This document shows positions 12,142 through 25,629 of a stretch of DNA of 64,000 nucleotides, piece after piece; position 1 is the stretch's first letter; the number at the start of each line of letters is the position of its first letter. The position numbers and the translations under genes were made by a program. This DNA is from Oscheius onirici (taxonomy: Eukaryota; Nematoda; Chromadorea; Rhabditida; Rhabditidae). The stretch covers positions 5,022,001-5,086,000 of the forward strand of contig OW051473.1 in assembly GCA_932521025.1 (NCBI GenBank), written 5' to 3'. Under the pieces are notes generated by a model that was not told the DNA's origin, made no database searches, and saw nothing but the letters and a program-made list of their open reading frames with translations.

Positions 12142-13726
12142 GTCGAACAATTTTCAGGCAATCCAAATCAGAGCATTACTGAAAAGAATAATTTCCATTT
12201 CTCAATGTTTTCATCGAGAGAGCAAATATAGAAATAAAGTAGACTTGTAGAAAGAACGAGAATTTCTGTAAACGAGATACCCACAAAGTAAAATATTTGA
12301 GGAATTGTAAACATTTCAAGTATTTTGTAGAAAAATAGAATTTCAGAGAACAAAAAGTACCAAAATTCAGAGTCAAGAACAACATTGTTATGCAAAAATC
12401 CGGATATGCTTAGGCCTCTGTTCACCTAACACAACTGTTTCCAAACTTGAAAATCTAATGCAAAAAAACGCTAATCATTCCATAGAACATGAGTTGAGTA
12501 TAATTTGAGCACATTTTGAAAGTTTGTAGCTTTTAGATTTGGGCACGGTCTTAAAAAGGGGTTTGACATATAAAAACACACATCGTGCCAACAAACGAAA
12601 AATGAAGTGGTTCCCTTTTTAGAAAATACAAGCAGAGAATTTATGTGATGTAAACCATGTGACCACTAAGAAAAATCAAATATCATTTTAAGAAAATATT
12701 CCAAACCTGGTCCCTCGCCTCCAAAGCCTTCTCGAGGCCAGGAATACACGGACGCGGTTTAACTTCAAAAGATCAACTGATAACAATGCATAGAGGTGAG
12801 GATGATAAATTCACAAGAACTGCAAAAGATATTGGCTTTTTTCACGTATTGTAATCAGAAGAAGTCAGAAAAGTTGATAAGCGTTTGGCTGGTCTAAGGA
12901 GCAAAGGAACAACTGAAACCGTACTGCAACAAGGAATTTTGTTCATTGAGGTTCAATGAAAATGAAATAAGTAAATTTGCAGAACCAGTTATAAAAATTG
13001 CAGATAATTTCACTGAAAACGTGAGGCCGATTACATGATCAATGAGGGAGGCCAAAAATTAAAAAGAAATAAACTAAATTTAAAAACAATATAGGATTAA
13101 CGAAAATTCAAACTTTAGCTTGTGACAACCTGCATGTAGACGTCGTAAAACAACATTTCCAATTTGATCGAGATGAGAAATTGGACTGATAGTGAGAAAA
13201 ACAAGTCAAAAAGGATATAACTGCGTTTTTTAGTGCAGTGAAAATAACTTATTTTATGTTGCGAGAAAGCAGTGGCAAAATGCTGCAACTATGCGGCACC
13301 AGTTCGGCGGGAACTGATAAATGGCCGATGCGTTGCACGCGGTGCCCGAGGAAAGTTCCTATCGGAAGGGCCGATTGCACGCGCGATCAATTCAAATTTC
13401 ACACGGCATAGTGGTCAGATTTAACCCTCGGAGTGTAAACACACTTATTGGAGTTGACCCAACACCATTGGCGAAACCCTGGCACCAGTAAATTTACACC
13501 TCAGGTTTTCCCGAGAGAATCTGAAAAATGGTAATAAATAAAATATCTTGAACTACTCGACCAAATCGTATTTAATCATTGCACTTTAATATAACAAGGC
13601 ACGGCTGATACAAAGAGAAACAAGTATGACATGCATTTTGGGTATAAAGGGTTATAGAAAACAAGGTTATAGTTGCATATTGAGCAGTATAGATCCAGAG
13701 AACTGAAATGTCGTGAAGCGTCTACA
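12142..13726. other. Intergenic, AT-rich
   Basis: I see no supported gene here. Short frames around 12,168-12,425 on the minus strand are hydrophobic but lack recognisable motifs. The stretch 13,260-13,500 is more GC-rich than its surroundings; I could not assign it. If the fusion gene has an upstream exon encoding the missing UBX-like domain, it would lie here, but I could not find one. Confidence 0.5.
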
Positions 13727-16700
13727 TTAAGCCCAGCCTCCAGTGAGCTGATGGAAAAGCTCTTCGTTCATGGACTGATTCTGCTCTTTGCTTCTCATTG
13801 AAAGGAAAATGTAGCCTCCAATGAACTCGTGGACAATCTGTAAAGCAGGTAAATGGAAATTTTAAAAATATCTTACCTTGCAATCAGCCGACAAAGGTTT
13901 GAACTCGATGTCTTCATCTTCAAATTGTACTTTAAGGTGCCTGATTTCCCAATTGACGTGCCACTTCTTCATGTTGGTGAATCGCCAGGTCTTGAGGTTC
14001 TCTCCATTGTCTGGGTTCATCTTTACAAGGCGATTATGGGCAACGCCTGCACAAATATTGATAAAAATGTTAAAAAGATCATACCGAGAAGATCTGGTTT
14101 CCTGTTTCCGGCGAAGCGGACAATAAAGTAGTGCATGCCATGCTCAGGAAGTGCCTGCCAAGCTCTGAAAAATACCAGTAACAAATCACTTTGAATTTAT
14201 TTACCTGATGTATTGGAGTTTGGCATCGGTTGACGTCAGCTGGCGGACATTGGCGTGGGCGTCAGAGACCCTTTGCTGCAACTGGAAACAACTGTTCAGT
14301 TAGACCTAGTGTGATCGAGGAAGTCTCCAATGGCAAAGACTGACCGCTTGCTTACTGCGAGCTCTTCTCACATAGCGGGACGAGAGATACTCCTCCACGT
14401 TGAAGTCATTGGGTAGCTTCACGACCTGTCCTTTTCTGGAGTGCCCATTCTCGCGACCGTTAGCTTAAAGAATACTTGACCTATTATGCAAACTTATAGT
14501 ACCAGCAGTCTGCAGTCTGAGGAGACTCTTGATGCTGTCTACTTCTTGCTGATACGATGCATCAGCCATTGATTTTCCTCGCGATGCCAATCGACAGGCT
14601 GCCATCCATCGAGCGTATTGGTGCTCGGTATCGCATTTCAGGACAAAGTCCGTCATTCCTTCGGCAGTGGGCAACAGAAGTTTGATGTGGTACTTGCCCT
14701 GGGATACCGATACATCAGGACTGACTTCGCAGCCTGAAAATTCAGTATTCAACTACATAAAAAATGGTACCTTTCAGTGAGAAGTGACCAAGTGGTGCAC
14801 CATTGACGTCCTTGGCATTGGCATGGTAACTGAGGAAAAGGTCACGGAACGAGAAGAAAGCTCTCTTGAATCCTTTGAAGGCGGCTAGCTTCTTCGGTCT
14901 AAAAAAAGCATATTTTTGGGGGTTTACTAGGCAACATACTTCATGTACTTCAAGTAGTCCGCCAGTTCAGGCACCTGGAGAAGGTCAGCATGTCTGGCAG
15001 TGAGGATGTTTGTGTCCAGGTTCCTCTCCAACTCGTCAAGCATCAAATCGACGTCGTCTTTGCCAGATTCTTCGGGTTCTGGGGAGTCTCTAGCCAGCGT
15101 AGCTTGTAGCTGAAGGGCAGCAAACAGTGTGGCTTCTTCTTCGGTGTGATCAAACTCTTCGAGCAAAATTGACCATTTGGCTTGTTCATAAAGCTGATTG
15201 ATACGGACTGGGTCATACTAAAAAACAAATATGCTTCATGAATTACCTAATTTACCTTGGAGTTCAAGTCGTAGAATGACATGTACTTGAAGCGGAGCAA
15301 AACAATGTCTCCTTCGAAGACACCCTGTTCCATCAAGGATCTGCTTGAATCGAGCCATCCTCTGTTCAAAGCAGCTTTGTCAGAAAAGTTCTGAGGACGA
15401 AAAACGGGAGTATCTCTGTTAGCCACAATTCTTGGGGAGTGAACAAGAGCCATATCAAACTCTTCCCTCTCGAGCCCTTCACAGAAACTGACACTGGGCA
15501 TGATAGGATTTCGCCCAATCGTTCCGCTGTACTGAAATACTAGAATGATAAAAAAATAAAATGCACTAACGGCTCCCGGACTTGGAGACGCTCCGCGAGG
15601 AAGAGTGCCGTGTCTCGGCAGTGTGCCCATTTCATGAGCATTGAAAATATGACCACTGGTAGAAAGAGCAGGAGACTGTTGTCTTCGTCTGTCCAAGTTT
15701 GACTGGGAAGCGAATATGGGGGTAGCTTTTCTCAGAGTCATTGGTCCGACAGATTCCTCAAATACAATTCATGAATGAACGAAAATTTTGCTCACCTCGC
15801 CAGGTCTGACGGATTGCGGGCCATCGTAGTCAGCATTTGCACCCTTTCTCAAAACCTCTGGCGGAAGATATCTATACGCTTTCAAAAAATAAATTTTAAA
15901 ATAAAACCAACCGTTTCAAGCTGAGCTCTTCAGAGTAGCGGATTCCGAGATCTTGACAAAGTTTGGAAGTACACCTCTGAACGTTCACTGAAAAGTCCAG
16001 TCTAGCGTCAATCATCTGGTTGTCGGGCAATTGTACCCTAAACAGTTTGTCCTCTTTAAAACTCTTATTGAAGAACAAACCTGACATCTTTGTGCATTGG
16101 TGTGAACTCGAGCTTGGTGTCGGCCGTGATTCCGTTCTGGTCCATTGTAGATCGAGTATGGTGAAGCCATCTTCGCTTCTCCGGCCACCATAACAGATGA
16201 TCCGACCAGTCCTTCTGGATATCTACAAGTGCATAGTTTAATGAATTCAAGGCTATGAACCCTTTTATGCAGTAATGGGCAATTGTCCAGTAAGTGGTTA
16301 ACGGCTTCTGGGAGCTACGGCTGTTTAAAAAACGTTGTGCGTTTAACCGATCCGTATGAAAAATTGGCCCGTCTTCTCCTCAAACCCACAGAGAGTGCAA
16401 TTTCACACGCAAGCCGCCTAATTTGTCAGTACTCAATGATGATTTGCCCCTGTCTCTGGGGAAGAAAAGTCGTGGGATAACCGCACGGGCTGAGATTCCC
16501 AGCCAATTGGGACCCGGCTAGTATCCGAATGCAAATGAGATACATTGGTCTAGCTCTTGGATAGCCAGCTGATTTGAATGCATTGTTCTAGTTTGTTCTG
16601 GTGCTTCGGATCCTGCTCGTTCATTAATCATGAATGAAGGACTGATCATCGCTTCGGCAGCTATGCTAATTATGATCACCCTTGTCGACATATTTCGGTG

Positions 16701-17484
16701 CTTAATTTGACCAGTGAGACGGGCCTACGACGACGGCTATTGTTTGTCCCGCTCCGCTTGCAGCTTGGCATACAATAGGAATATGTGTTCGACTCCCATA
16801 ATCGCTCTAGCTTATATCTTCCTAAGGAACGTGTAGGCGGTCTGTTTTGTACGTTTCTGGAAATGTTTTGGTATGAGCCCTATCGGACGCCTATTTTTGG
16901 TCCAATAACTGAGTCATCAATCGATAAGGGCTCGCAAATGTTTTACATTCAAAGTTGCCGACAATATTCGCACTGCCTTTTTTTTACAACGCTTCTTATA
17001 ACTAGTACGAATGACAGGGTTCTTTTGTCTTTCACATGTGAGCCAGCCATTCTCAGCCCTCGCTTTGCTCTGTTGTAAAGAAGAGGCGGCTGTGATCAGG
17101 CCCAGGGGTGGCTCGGAGATCTTGTCAATAACCCATAGCAGAAAAGAGGCAATAAAACTATTCTTAGGTCAATGGAGATGGCAAAAGTTAAAGCTGCACT
17201 CACCACCGACTTCGTTAACGATGTCCAACATGAGACCTCCAACATGTTTGTCGCCACGAACCTCCACGCTTCTGCAAGAAAAATTACTATATTATATAGA
17301 TTAGATTTTTATAAGGCTTTGAATTGTGTAGTTACCCCGAAAAATAACTGTAAAAACGTGCTCAAAAATAAAAAAAATTTAGAATCAAAACCACAAACCT
17401 TTGGATGTTCAAGTCAGTGACGAGAATACTCAAATTCCATCTTCCATCTGGTTGAGGAAAGTCGCTGAGGACTAGATGGGACAT
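13727..17484 (-). CDS. unc-112: UNC-112 / kindlin (fermitin), integrin co-activator
   Basis: I read 15 exons from the ATG at 17,484 to TAA at 13,727-13,729. The first three are 17,484-17,399, 17,271-17,204 and 16,222-16,081; the last is 13,837-13,727. The long second intron (17,203-16,223) holds no gene. Kindlins bind beta-integrin tails with talin at cell-matrix adhesions; in worm muscle UNC-112 acts with PAT-4/ILK at dense bodies. Diagnostic stretches are [20 protein letters not shown] in the F0/F1 region, [17 protein letters not shown], the PH domain inserted in F2 (near 14,900-14,500) and the C-terminal end QLTGGWA. A Ser/Pro-rich F1 loop is encoded around 15,571-15,756. A TTTTCCAG acceptor lies 16 bp upstream of the ATG and may be a trans-splice site. 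Confidence 0.95.
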
Positions 17485-19081
17485 GGTGTACCCAGTAGAT
17501 CTGGAAAATTTCAAATTAATCTAGACTGAACAGAAATGAGTCAACGTGGAAGAGCGACGGAGCGCGCAAATTTTAAAAATTGCATTTTAGAATTTTGATG
17601 GAGCATATATGGAGATAAGTATACAATTTTTCAGCAGTACGTATGTGAGACTCGCTAGATATTGCGGCGTCGGCAGGCGTTACAGCAATGAGGGCGGGGC
17701 GAGTGTCACTGACCACAGCCGAAAACGCGCCCCAGTTGTAGGAGCTTGACCACAACGGGTCAAGCCATAGAAAGTGATGGTCAGAGATAACCCAAAAAGT
17801 GTCGCAAATTATTACGATTGATTGATTTAATTGTCCGTAAATTATTCAGTCCGCAGAAAATACAAAAGGCATTTATACATTTACAAAGGACAAATACAAA
17901 AGGACAAATGGATATTTCTGCTTGAAACATAACAAATGTTTCAATTTTTTTTCGATCAGTTCGGAAACTGATCTCTCACTGTAAAATGTATCACATGAAA
18001 ATAGTAATATCCGGGTTCGGAACAAGAGGGTTTTTCCGGTGTGTGTTGGCGTATGATGTATCCTTCTGGTGAAAAATGGATGCTATTTTTCTTTTGCCTC
18101 ACCCCATGAGCCTTGTTGTTCTCTTCACCCATTATCCTGTTATTTTTCGGGCCAGTAACTCTTCCCCGCGTCGGCACCTTCATCTGTCACGACATCCTCT
18201 CATTTACACTTTGCGCAGAAAACGGAACACCATTTCCTTAATGGGCAATGGCGCGGAAATGTAGTAGTACGGCCACGGATTTCGATGTCTTTTAGCACTT
18301 TATGGCAATCAGATGCATGAGGGACTACTGGAGGACAAGGGGGCGCGCGGATCGATCGGCGGCGCCTGGCTCTCATCTTTCCGTTTATCACCTCCTCCTG
18401 GCTAGCTGAATTTTTCAAAATCCTAACCCCCTGACTCACTCTCCCTCGAGTTTCACCTGAATCCTCCACTTTCGCGCGCATTCACATTGGCGCCAGTTGC
18501 CATATTTACCTACACGTTCAATGCTGGGGAGTATTTACCGTAAAGGAATTTAATCGAAAAAGAATATGCCTTCAAATGAGCTCGTCTCAGAACTTTTATG
18601 ACGACGATGGGACACATCAAAGACGCGAATGAATTGGAGAGAATTTTTAGGGAAAAAGCTTTACTTGTTCGATTCATGCAAATACTTGGGCGGGTCCTGT
18701 GATGGATAAACGTGGTCGACAGCTCATAATTCATCTACGCTTTTTACTATTTTGCGTTGAAGTTTGACATATGTTGACATAAAACGTAACACTGTTTTGA
18801 CATAATCAAAACAGTCTTATGTTTTAACGTCCGAAAATGCGAACCGCCAAAAGCTAGTGTTATCGTTTCCCGATTCTACGGCTTCCTCAAAAAGCCTGGA
18901 GCATCAACAGTAGACAATGTTATTAAGCCTTCTTTCACATGAAAATCTCTTTGATTGACGTTTGACATTTAAGACTTTGCTATTTTTAGTTTCGCTATTT
19001 ACTGCCATCTAGAATATCACACGTGACTTTTGACTTTTTTTTCACCCCTCGAACATCTGGCAGAAACGAGACTCTTCAAGT
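17485..19081. other. Divergent intergenic region between unc-112 and the INAF gene
   Basis: No gene is supported. Being between two divergent starts, it probably holds both promoters. It contains one perfect short palindrome (18,791-18,815), listed separately, and repeated TTGACAT-like words around 18,763-18,805. I see no RNA gene. Confidence 0.5.
18791..18815. repeat. Perfect 10-bp inverted repeat with 5-bp loop
   Basis: ACTGTTTTGA, then CATAA, then the exact reverse complement TCAAAACAGT. Partly matching AAAAC/GTTTT flanks extend it imperfectly on both sides. It could form a hairpin or be the core of a small MITE-like element or a regulatory site. Nothing in its position decides between these. 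Confidence 0.6.
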
Positions 19082-19806
19082 ATGAACAACTGCAATACGA
19101 ATAACTACTCGGCCAGGAACAGAAATCGGCAGAAGCAGCCTATTTACACGTCAGACAAGAGAGCGAAATTCACACAACGGGAAAACAAAAAGTAAGGACA
19201 AGACGTTTCGATCCGTAAGGGTTTCAGTGACAATTAACTTAAAAGGTGGGGCGTGGTAAGGAAATCAGATTGGGGGACTGGGGAAATTTGATATTGTGAA
19301 AAGCATTCGGCTCCCACTGCTCGGATGATCCTCTTCTTTCCCTCTAACTCACACAAAATGCTCATCTATGACACAGACAGGTCATATCTAAGCATTCTGT
19401 AATAAGCTTACCTTAAAATTACAGATGGATTCGCTTTCTCACGGTTCTCGGCTACATTTTCTTCGTTTCAATGCCTGCCTTGTCACTCAGTTTTTACTAC
19501 ATTTACATTTGGGATCCAGGATATATGAGCAAGGTAACGCTTAAAGTTTTTGAACTCAACAAACATGTAGAATGAAACTTACCCCGCTAAATACATTGAG
19601 CCCATCAAAACGGATCGCCCTACAAGAGATGTTCCTCATAATCTAGGTATTTCATCCACTCATTCACGACAGTCTCTGATTCAGAAACAACCAGCCCGCT
19701 GCCACACATCGGTCCCAACATTGAAATGATTCTTCGAGAAGGCGGAAAGTCAATGGAAGCATCAGCATCTCAAGAACAACGTGTTCAACCAGACAGGCCA
19801 GTTTGA
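19082..19806 (+). CDS. INAF-motif single-pass membrane protein
   Basis: Four exons (19,082-19,191; 19,425-19,533; 19,571-19,646; 19,685-19,806) join in frame to 138 residues. A basic N-terminus precedes the INAF motif: KWIRFLTVLGYIFFVSMPAL followed by a YYIYIWDP end, a single transmembrane helix. In Drosophila, INAF-B is needed for TRP channel stability; small INAF-motif proteins are conserved in animals. The C-terminal tail is polar and lacks known domains. A poly(A) signal lies at about 20,002. The gene converges on the GPCR gene, with the two stop codons about 250 bp apart. Confidence 0.85.
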
Positions 19807-20001
19807 GGGGTCCGAGCTCCAACCCACATGGTTCAACTGTGTTTGTATGTATTTCGCCACTTCCTTGTTTTTTTTTCACTTTCACTTGTTTTGTACTAGC
19901 CAAGAAAACTAGCTCACTGCGTTACTCCACATTGGTGCATTTTACTCCAGTATATTTGACGAGTCATTCAATTGCAATATTCTCAGCATTGTCTTCAATT
20001 C

Positions 20002-20007
20002 AATAAA
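20002..20007 (+). promoter_or_regulatory. Poly(A) signal AATAAA of the INAF gene
   Basis: Canonical AATAAA about 200 bp after the stop codon, in the gap before the convergent GPCR gene. Confidence 0.6.
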
Positions 20008-20051
20008 AACTCAAACATCAAGGCATTTAAATATAATATGACACGTATTAG

Positions 20052-21503
20052 TTAAACAAACTCGATCACATCACTATCTTGGTTTTGAAGCAACATTGTT
20101 TGAGGAATAGACAGCTGCAGGTTCTCGATGAGAGTCATTCGTCTCGACATCTTTTCTTTTGTCCAGCATTGAGCTGAACACCGTGATATTATGAAAAACA
20201 AAGAATTACCAATAAACGTCTTCATTTCAGCCCTGAGCACAGGCTGAACTATGACGTAAATGGGTAGACGGAGACAGGAAGCAATGATAGTCATAACAGA
20301 AATGATATCCACTGAGAGGACGTAAAGTGCGGTGAAACTGGAATGCTTTAAAGAAGAAAGTTTGCATTGCTTACTTGTTGCGAAGACTATCCATGTCGAC
20401 AAATTCCCAGATGGCTATAACGACTCCAAGAAGATTACTCATCAGATATGTGCAGACGATAATAACCAAGGTACGGGTAACAGCCAGAATACGAGCCTGA
20501 ACAGTTTTTGATAAGCTTTAAAATAGCATACCTTTTTCTGTTTGACGCTTTCCTTTTCGGCAATATGCTCAATCCGTCTAGCCACTTTTCTTTGTTTGTA
20601 GAGCCGAAAGATGAGCCGAATGTTCAAATATGTCAGGATGAAGAAAGGAGCCAAAATTGAGAAGACGTTTCTGAAGGTTTTGTTTTTCTTTTTCAAAGAG
20701 AGTATCACCTGAAGTAAAAACGGAAATACTTGGTGTACCACTCAAATTTGAGTAAAAAGCCAGCCGCTATGGCCCATTCACCAAAAGCACCAGCACACTG
20801 TTCTCTGCTTTCAGTCTGTATCCACAATTTTGAGTTGAAAACAAGTTTTTACCTTTAGTTCCAACAGGGATGACCCCTTTGCGAAAACTCCGCACATCAC
20901 AGCGATAAACGCAAATATCTTGCGATGCTTCTAAACTGGATCTTCAGAAGCCTATCACCGAACAACCTGTAAAGGAGCAACCAGCCAATTATCAACTGAT
21001 GTACAGTATCTTTCAATTGCAGCAAAACAAATCAGATATGTGGAAGCTGTTATGGCTACTTGAGAAACCGTTAGCATGGGAACCATATATTGCATCCTGA
21101 AAATAAATAATAAAGCAATACATAGGCGAAAACATGTTTTGTTTCTGGTACTCTTACTCACCATATATATTTCATGTATATTGAAGCTGTCCACAAGAAA
21201 AATACTCTAAACGACAAAAGAGCTACGAATGAAATTCCCATGAAGACATCAAATAGTGCTACCAGAAGCATGTACAAGTTTGGTGAATTTCTGAAGTAAA
21301 GAAACTTACATAAAGTTTTACCGTTACCTATGTTGAGGATTTGTGACGAATACGGCAAAAACAAATGTATTAAAAGCTATGCAGATAAATGCTAATGATG
21401 CTCCGAAAATGACGTTGAGCCAGAAGCGCATGACTATGTGGTAGTCGTCTACATAGTAGCATTCCGGATCTAGCGGTAGTTCGGTAACATTTTCAGCAGA
21501 CAT
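20052..21503 (-). CDS. Class A GPCR, neuropeptide (FMRFamide)-receptor-like
   Basis: Nine exons run from the ATG at 21,503 to TAA at 20,052: 21,503-21,328; 21,290-21,162; 21,096-20,967; 20,930-20,853; 20,815-20,709; 20,670-20,532; 20,496-20,375; 20,337-20,210; 20,173-20,052. All junctions keep frame. Seven hydrophobic segments are visible. The extracellular N-terminus has an NVT glycosylation site. TM2 follows the loop NPQHRNSPNLYMLLVALFD. TM3 ends in ERYC, the DRY-motif position. The third loop is short and basic (YKQRKVARR). TM7 has LRLPIYVIVQP in place of NPxxY. This pattern matches nematode FMRFamide/peptide receptors. The ligand cannot be told from sequence. Confidence 0.8.
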
Positions 21504-24500
21504 ACTTCTGAAAGGGCAACAAATCAAACAGCAGTCATTTACATGCGAAAGTAAAATTTGAAGGAAATGAAGGGGTCGAGACCCGTGGGAAGTGGGGATA
21601 ATCTCGGAATCTGGAGACATGAGTGGTAGTGAATATAACCGCGTTGAAGAACAATAAGGGAGGATAATTAGTGTCTGACGTTGGAAGAGAGGATGACTGA
21701 GAGATGCGTATATGACCGACAAATTAAGAAATTGCATCTGTTGTCCTTATGACCAATAATGTAATTTTGAGTCATACATATACCCATACTGGTAGAAATA
21801 GTCCAGTAGATTTGTTAATGTGCGGATCTGATGTTTCGAAGAAGGAAGGATGTGGCTGCGCAGAGAAGTTCTGCTGAATACGAGAGAATTGAAGACGCCA
21901 CCCGGTATTTCCGAGGCGCAAAGCTCAAATTCGTGCCCCGAAATAGAATCATGAAAAAGAGCGACAGGGTTCTGGAGTACAATGAGAATGAAATCAGGTT
22001 AAGGGACCAGAGCTCCCTTGGAGGCATCATAACGATGATAGTAATGGCCGTGTGCCACGTAAAAACAAAGAAACCATAAAAATATCATAACGAAGACTTC
22101 TTGTGGATCCAAAGTACGGCTGTTAGCATTTTTCATGCAGACTGAAGTCGTGCACGTCCATTAGTCAAAAGTGACTATTTGCCTAGAAAGCTCAAACAAA
22201 CTGAATTTGTTTTTCCTGCAAAAGTTCGCCTCAATGAACAAAACACAATAGATGTATGGGGCTGTTAGTGAAAATAATCCTACTTGTTGTGAAGTAAATC
22301 ATATCTGGAAGAAATGCGCATACAAAATAAGAAGGAGAGGAAGTTGTGAAGCGATATTGGAGAGGAGGTGTTACAACAGCTTGTTCTTGGTGGAAAAAGT
22401 GCACCCAAAAAGTTTCCGTTTCCTGGCACTAACGAGAAGAACGCATGAGCCTAATTCTCCTAAAAAGGCTGAACTCGTCTGGCTATTTCAAAGGCAGACA
22501 GAGAGGTCAACAAGTCGATCAACGGATTCATCACATTGAATACACAACGTTTTAATCTCCGATTCACCAACTGACACTTTCAAACCAGCCTCGAACAAAC
22601 CATTTGTCACTTCTATGTCACTACCGCATGTTTAATGTGAAAGCTAATTTTTTCGTTGTACCAAACCACACACGAAAAACACTAAATAGTGTCAAAGTGC
22701 AGGCTGAAAATGAAAGTAGGTACGCGATCATAAAGCATGCATGCGAAAAAATCACAATTGTGTCTTGGTAGGACTGGCTTCTGACGAGCCGGCTAATTTT
22801 CAATTTAGCGGCTGTCATGAGCAGCCCGCTTGAAAGAAAGCGAACATTCTCAGAAGTTGCACATTGACCGGAAAGAAGAGTGAGAGAGTTTTTAACGTCA
22901 TATTGGACGAACCTAATTTTGGAAGGTGGAAATGCGGTTAGACTGCTGCCTGGTCGCAAAGGACAACGAACTTGAAACTGAGAACTTGATCGAAGGCCGA
23001 TCCACCGAGAGCTCGCGATTTACACTGAATGTGAACGTCTTTTGCACATAGGATAGATTGATGGGCCACGGTGGTGTCTTAATTGAACGGTCATCACTCA
23101 TGACACCTTTTTTCTCGACTAGACAAACGATCAAGGTATTCGAGGCTATCAGATGTAAAAAATTGATCGAAGAACGGAAATAACGCGAGATTTTTGGAAA
23201 CCATTGAAGTAACAAAAGCTTAAGCAAATTTTTGAATAGAATTTGGGTGAAGTAGAGCGTGAGAGTTCTGCTCAAAGAAATAGCTATGGTGCAATTATGC
23301 TGTAGAAACAAATCTAGAAACATTTCTTGTCACATTGGGCGTCAGAGATTGCGATTAAATACTGAAGGGGGACGAACATGTCAAGACGTGACAATTGGTC
23401 TTTTTGCAAGGCTACCAATTGACCTGGGAATTGAATTTTCTGGAAGATTACCAGTCGGTTAGCTGTGCAACATGTGTTCGTTAAGATGAGAGGTTTTGTG
23501 GTGGTGTTTTTAAAAACAGAAAATCAAGGTTCCCCTTTGACCGATCACTAACTAAGCCCTCGGTTTCTCTACCAAGCTGGTTAATGCACACAATCAGTAC
23601 CAGACGGACTCTTTTATTCGGCTTTTCGTAGGACCAATTAGCTTCTTAACCGCAAGTCTTGACAGAGTTCAAACGAAACACGGCTGTCAGCAACGTGACT
23701 GAGCCACTGAATGATGGGGGCTGTGGACCGCGCTTTTTCAAACTTTGTAACAGCATCTGTGCCACACCATAAAAAGTCTGGTAGTCTAATTAACTTTGAG
23801 GCAGGTACAAATAAACATGACGTGCAGTCTTTCGTGTAGGCAGAGGTGGCACCCAATTCCGCAATGGGATTCCCTTCATTAGAAGAACATTGTTCTCGGA
23901 GGTTAATTTGGTGGCTCGCGGGGGGTGATGGCACCTCTTATTTTCTACGCTTTTGGTAGGTCCACAGGAAGCAATTAGTCTCCGTTACGGCTCACTCTCC
24001 CTTCTTTTTTTCGCTGATCTCTGTGAAACGTCTATTACAGGTAAAGCAGCCGCATTACTGGCTTTTAAACTGCAGAGAAATCTTTGACGTTCTGTAATAT
24101 TCACTAGCATAGCTTTTCAACCTCGTAGAACAATAAAAATAATTAATTTAAATATAACTGAAGCAAGCATCACAGAAAATATTCGAAGCAAGATGAAAGA
24201 AAGCTATGGAAACTTGTTTCTAGGGCATTGTTATGATATAAATCAAGTATGTAGGAGTTTATAGCCAAGGCGTCCCAAAGTGATGTTTTGAAATGCTTGT
24301 CATGAGATTGTTTGTCGCGACAAAAGATGAGAAGTGAAGAAAAAAAATCACAAATAGAGACGACACACAAATTGGTCTACCGGGGGCATGGAACGCATGA
24401 CAGCTGACTGAGTTCTTGAAATAGACTGAGCTCACTTGTGGATAAAAACAAATCATACTGTCGGGTCGTCTTTGCTAATCACCGACAAATCTTTCAGCAA

Positions 24501-24580
24501 TTGAGACGGATGCACAAAGAGCGTGGAAACTGAAAGTTTATGTCCTTTTCACTAAAAACAACCGTCGTTGTAAAGACATT
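21504..24580. other. Intergenic, no supported gene
   Basis: About 3 kb upstream of the GPCR gene. Short overlapping frames occur on both strands (for example 21,831-22,079 and 22,621-22,959), but none has a domain, splice-consistent extension or signal peptide I trust. No tRNA or obvious repeat was seen. Confidence 0.5.
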
Positions 24581-24907
24581 TCAGGCCTTGAGCACTCCAA
24601 TACAGAGTGTTTCCAGTCTTTTCATCATAGACGACCACGGAAGCGAATGTGGCTGAACAGTTCTCATAGCAATAGACGCGTCCTAAACGATAAATTCTGA
24701 AAAAAAAAATTAAATTTACTCGCCTTTCCGGCTTGCCGAAGCATTGCAGTACCTCCAGGGTGACTAATAAAATAGGGAGTCATATCGTAAACCTAAAAGT
24801 TTCAATGTTATTAACAGACAACAACTCACCTTTCCGTCAAATATTATCCATAAATCGTCGGCTGTACAGTGTCGAGCCACTTCATTTTTAGTATATTCTT
24901 TCGTCAT
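24581..24907 (-). CDS. Short cytochrome b5-like haem protein
   Basis: Three exons (24,907-24,830; 24,792-24,724; 24,682-24,581) give 82 residues. The start MTKEYTKNEVARHCTADDLW, then IIFDGKVYDMTPYF, the first haem-ligand motif HPGG, and AGKDASIAMRTVQPHSL with a candidate second haem histidine follow the cytochrome b5 fold. There is no C-terminal membrane anchor, so it is probably soluble. Intron 2 must use a GC donor (AAG|GCGAGT) and the acceptor GTTTAG; only this choice restores GKDA and the second His. An acceptor 14 bp earlier gives a truncated protein without it. Its partner reductase or desaturase is unknown. Confidence 0.75.
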
Positions 24908-25629
24908 CGCTTATTTCGATATATTCTGAATTAGAAACGTACAATTTGTACAAATTTCACAAAAATTGGAGTGTCCGAATCAGTCAATATATCAACAAAA
25001 ACATAAAAAAGCTGTGAAATATCGTGAAATGAGACAGATTGAATGTGTGACCTGATAACGGCTTGGTAAGTGCAGGTCTTAATGCGAGGATCAATGAGAA
25101 GACGGATGTCATCAGCCAGGTGTCGTCCTCCAAATATCTGCACGCCATCTGGAATTTTTGATGTGGGGGAAGCCGGGTCCGCATGAATCATGTTTGGATC
25201 AAATGTTTTGAAACGGCTAGGGAAGTTGTACAGAAACGGTTTATGGTATTTGCTTTCCGGGACAACAATACGTCAATCGAAAAAGTCGGGAAGTCTTCGT
25301 CTGTCTGCTCCTGCTACTGAAAATTCTTCAGACTTTATCCGATTCTGCTCTTTTTGGAACTATGCAAATGTGTCCAAACCATGTGAGGTCAAACCCGGCT
25401 TATTCTCGTACTCCGCAAAAACCCACGTCCTTAAAATGTATTTACATACGGTGCAGACGATATAAACCCAGGTTCGCGAACCCACGACGAGGGTGGATTG
25501 CGAGTTGAACTTGTTTTGATCCGCATTACCCCTTGGCTGCGAGTCTCGCGTTTTTTTCCGGTCGCTCTGAATTCTCATTATGACCACTATTGTGGCTCAT
25601 CGCCCCCGTTACTGTTCACTTGTTTTCAG
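24908..25629. other. Intergenic between cytochrome b5-like and astacin genes
   Basis: The gap between divergent starts. A minus-strand frame at 24,931-25,191 is open but unrecognised. Because it ends immediately upstream of the cytochrome b5 start, it could be a 5' exon, but I found no convincing splice. Confidence 0.4.
25619..25629 (+). promoter_or_regulatory. Probable trans-splice acceptor at the astacin start
   Basis: CTTGTTTTCAG directly abuts the ATG at 25,630, with no upstream coding exon visible. This is the typical layout of a nematode spliced-leader acceptor. The same layout occurs at 47,700 (TTTGCAG) and 63,279 (TTTCCAG). Confidence 0.55.

Noticed and set aside
21815-22079. Frames on both strands upstream of the GPCR gene
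   Set aside because: Mirror-image open frames without motifs; probably chance.
24931-25191. 86-codon minus-strand frame upstream of the cytochrome b5-like gene
   Set aside because: No recognisable domain and no convincing splice into the gene.
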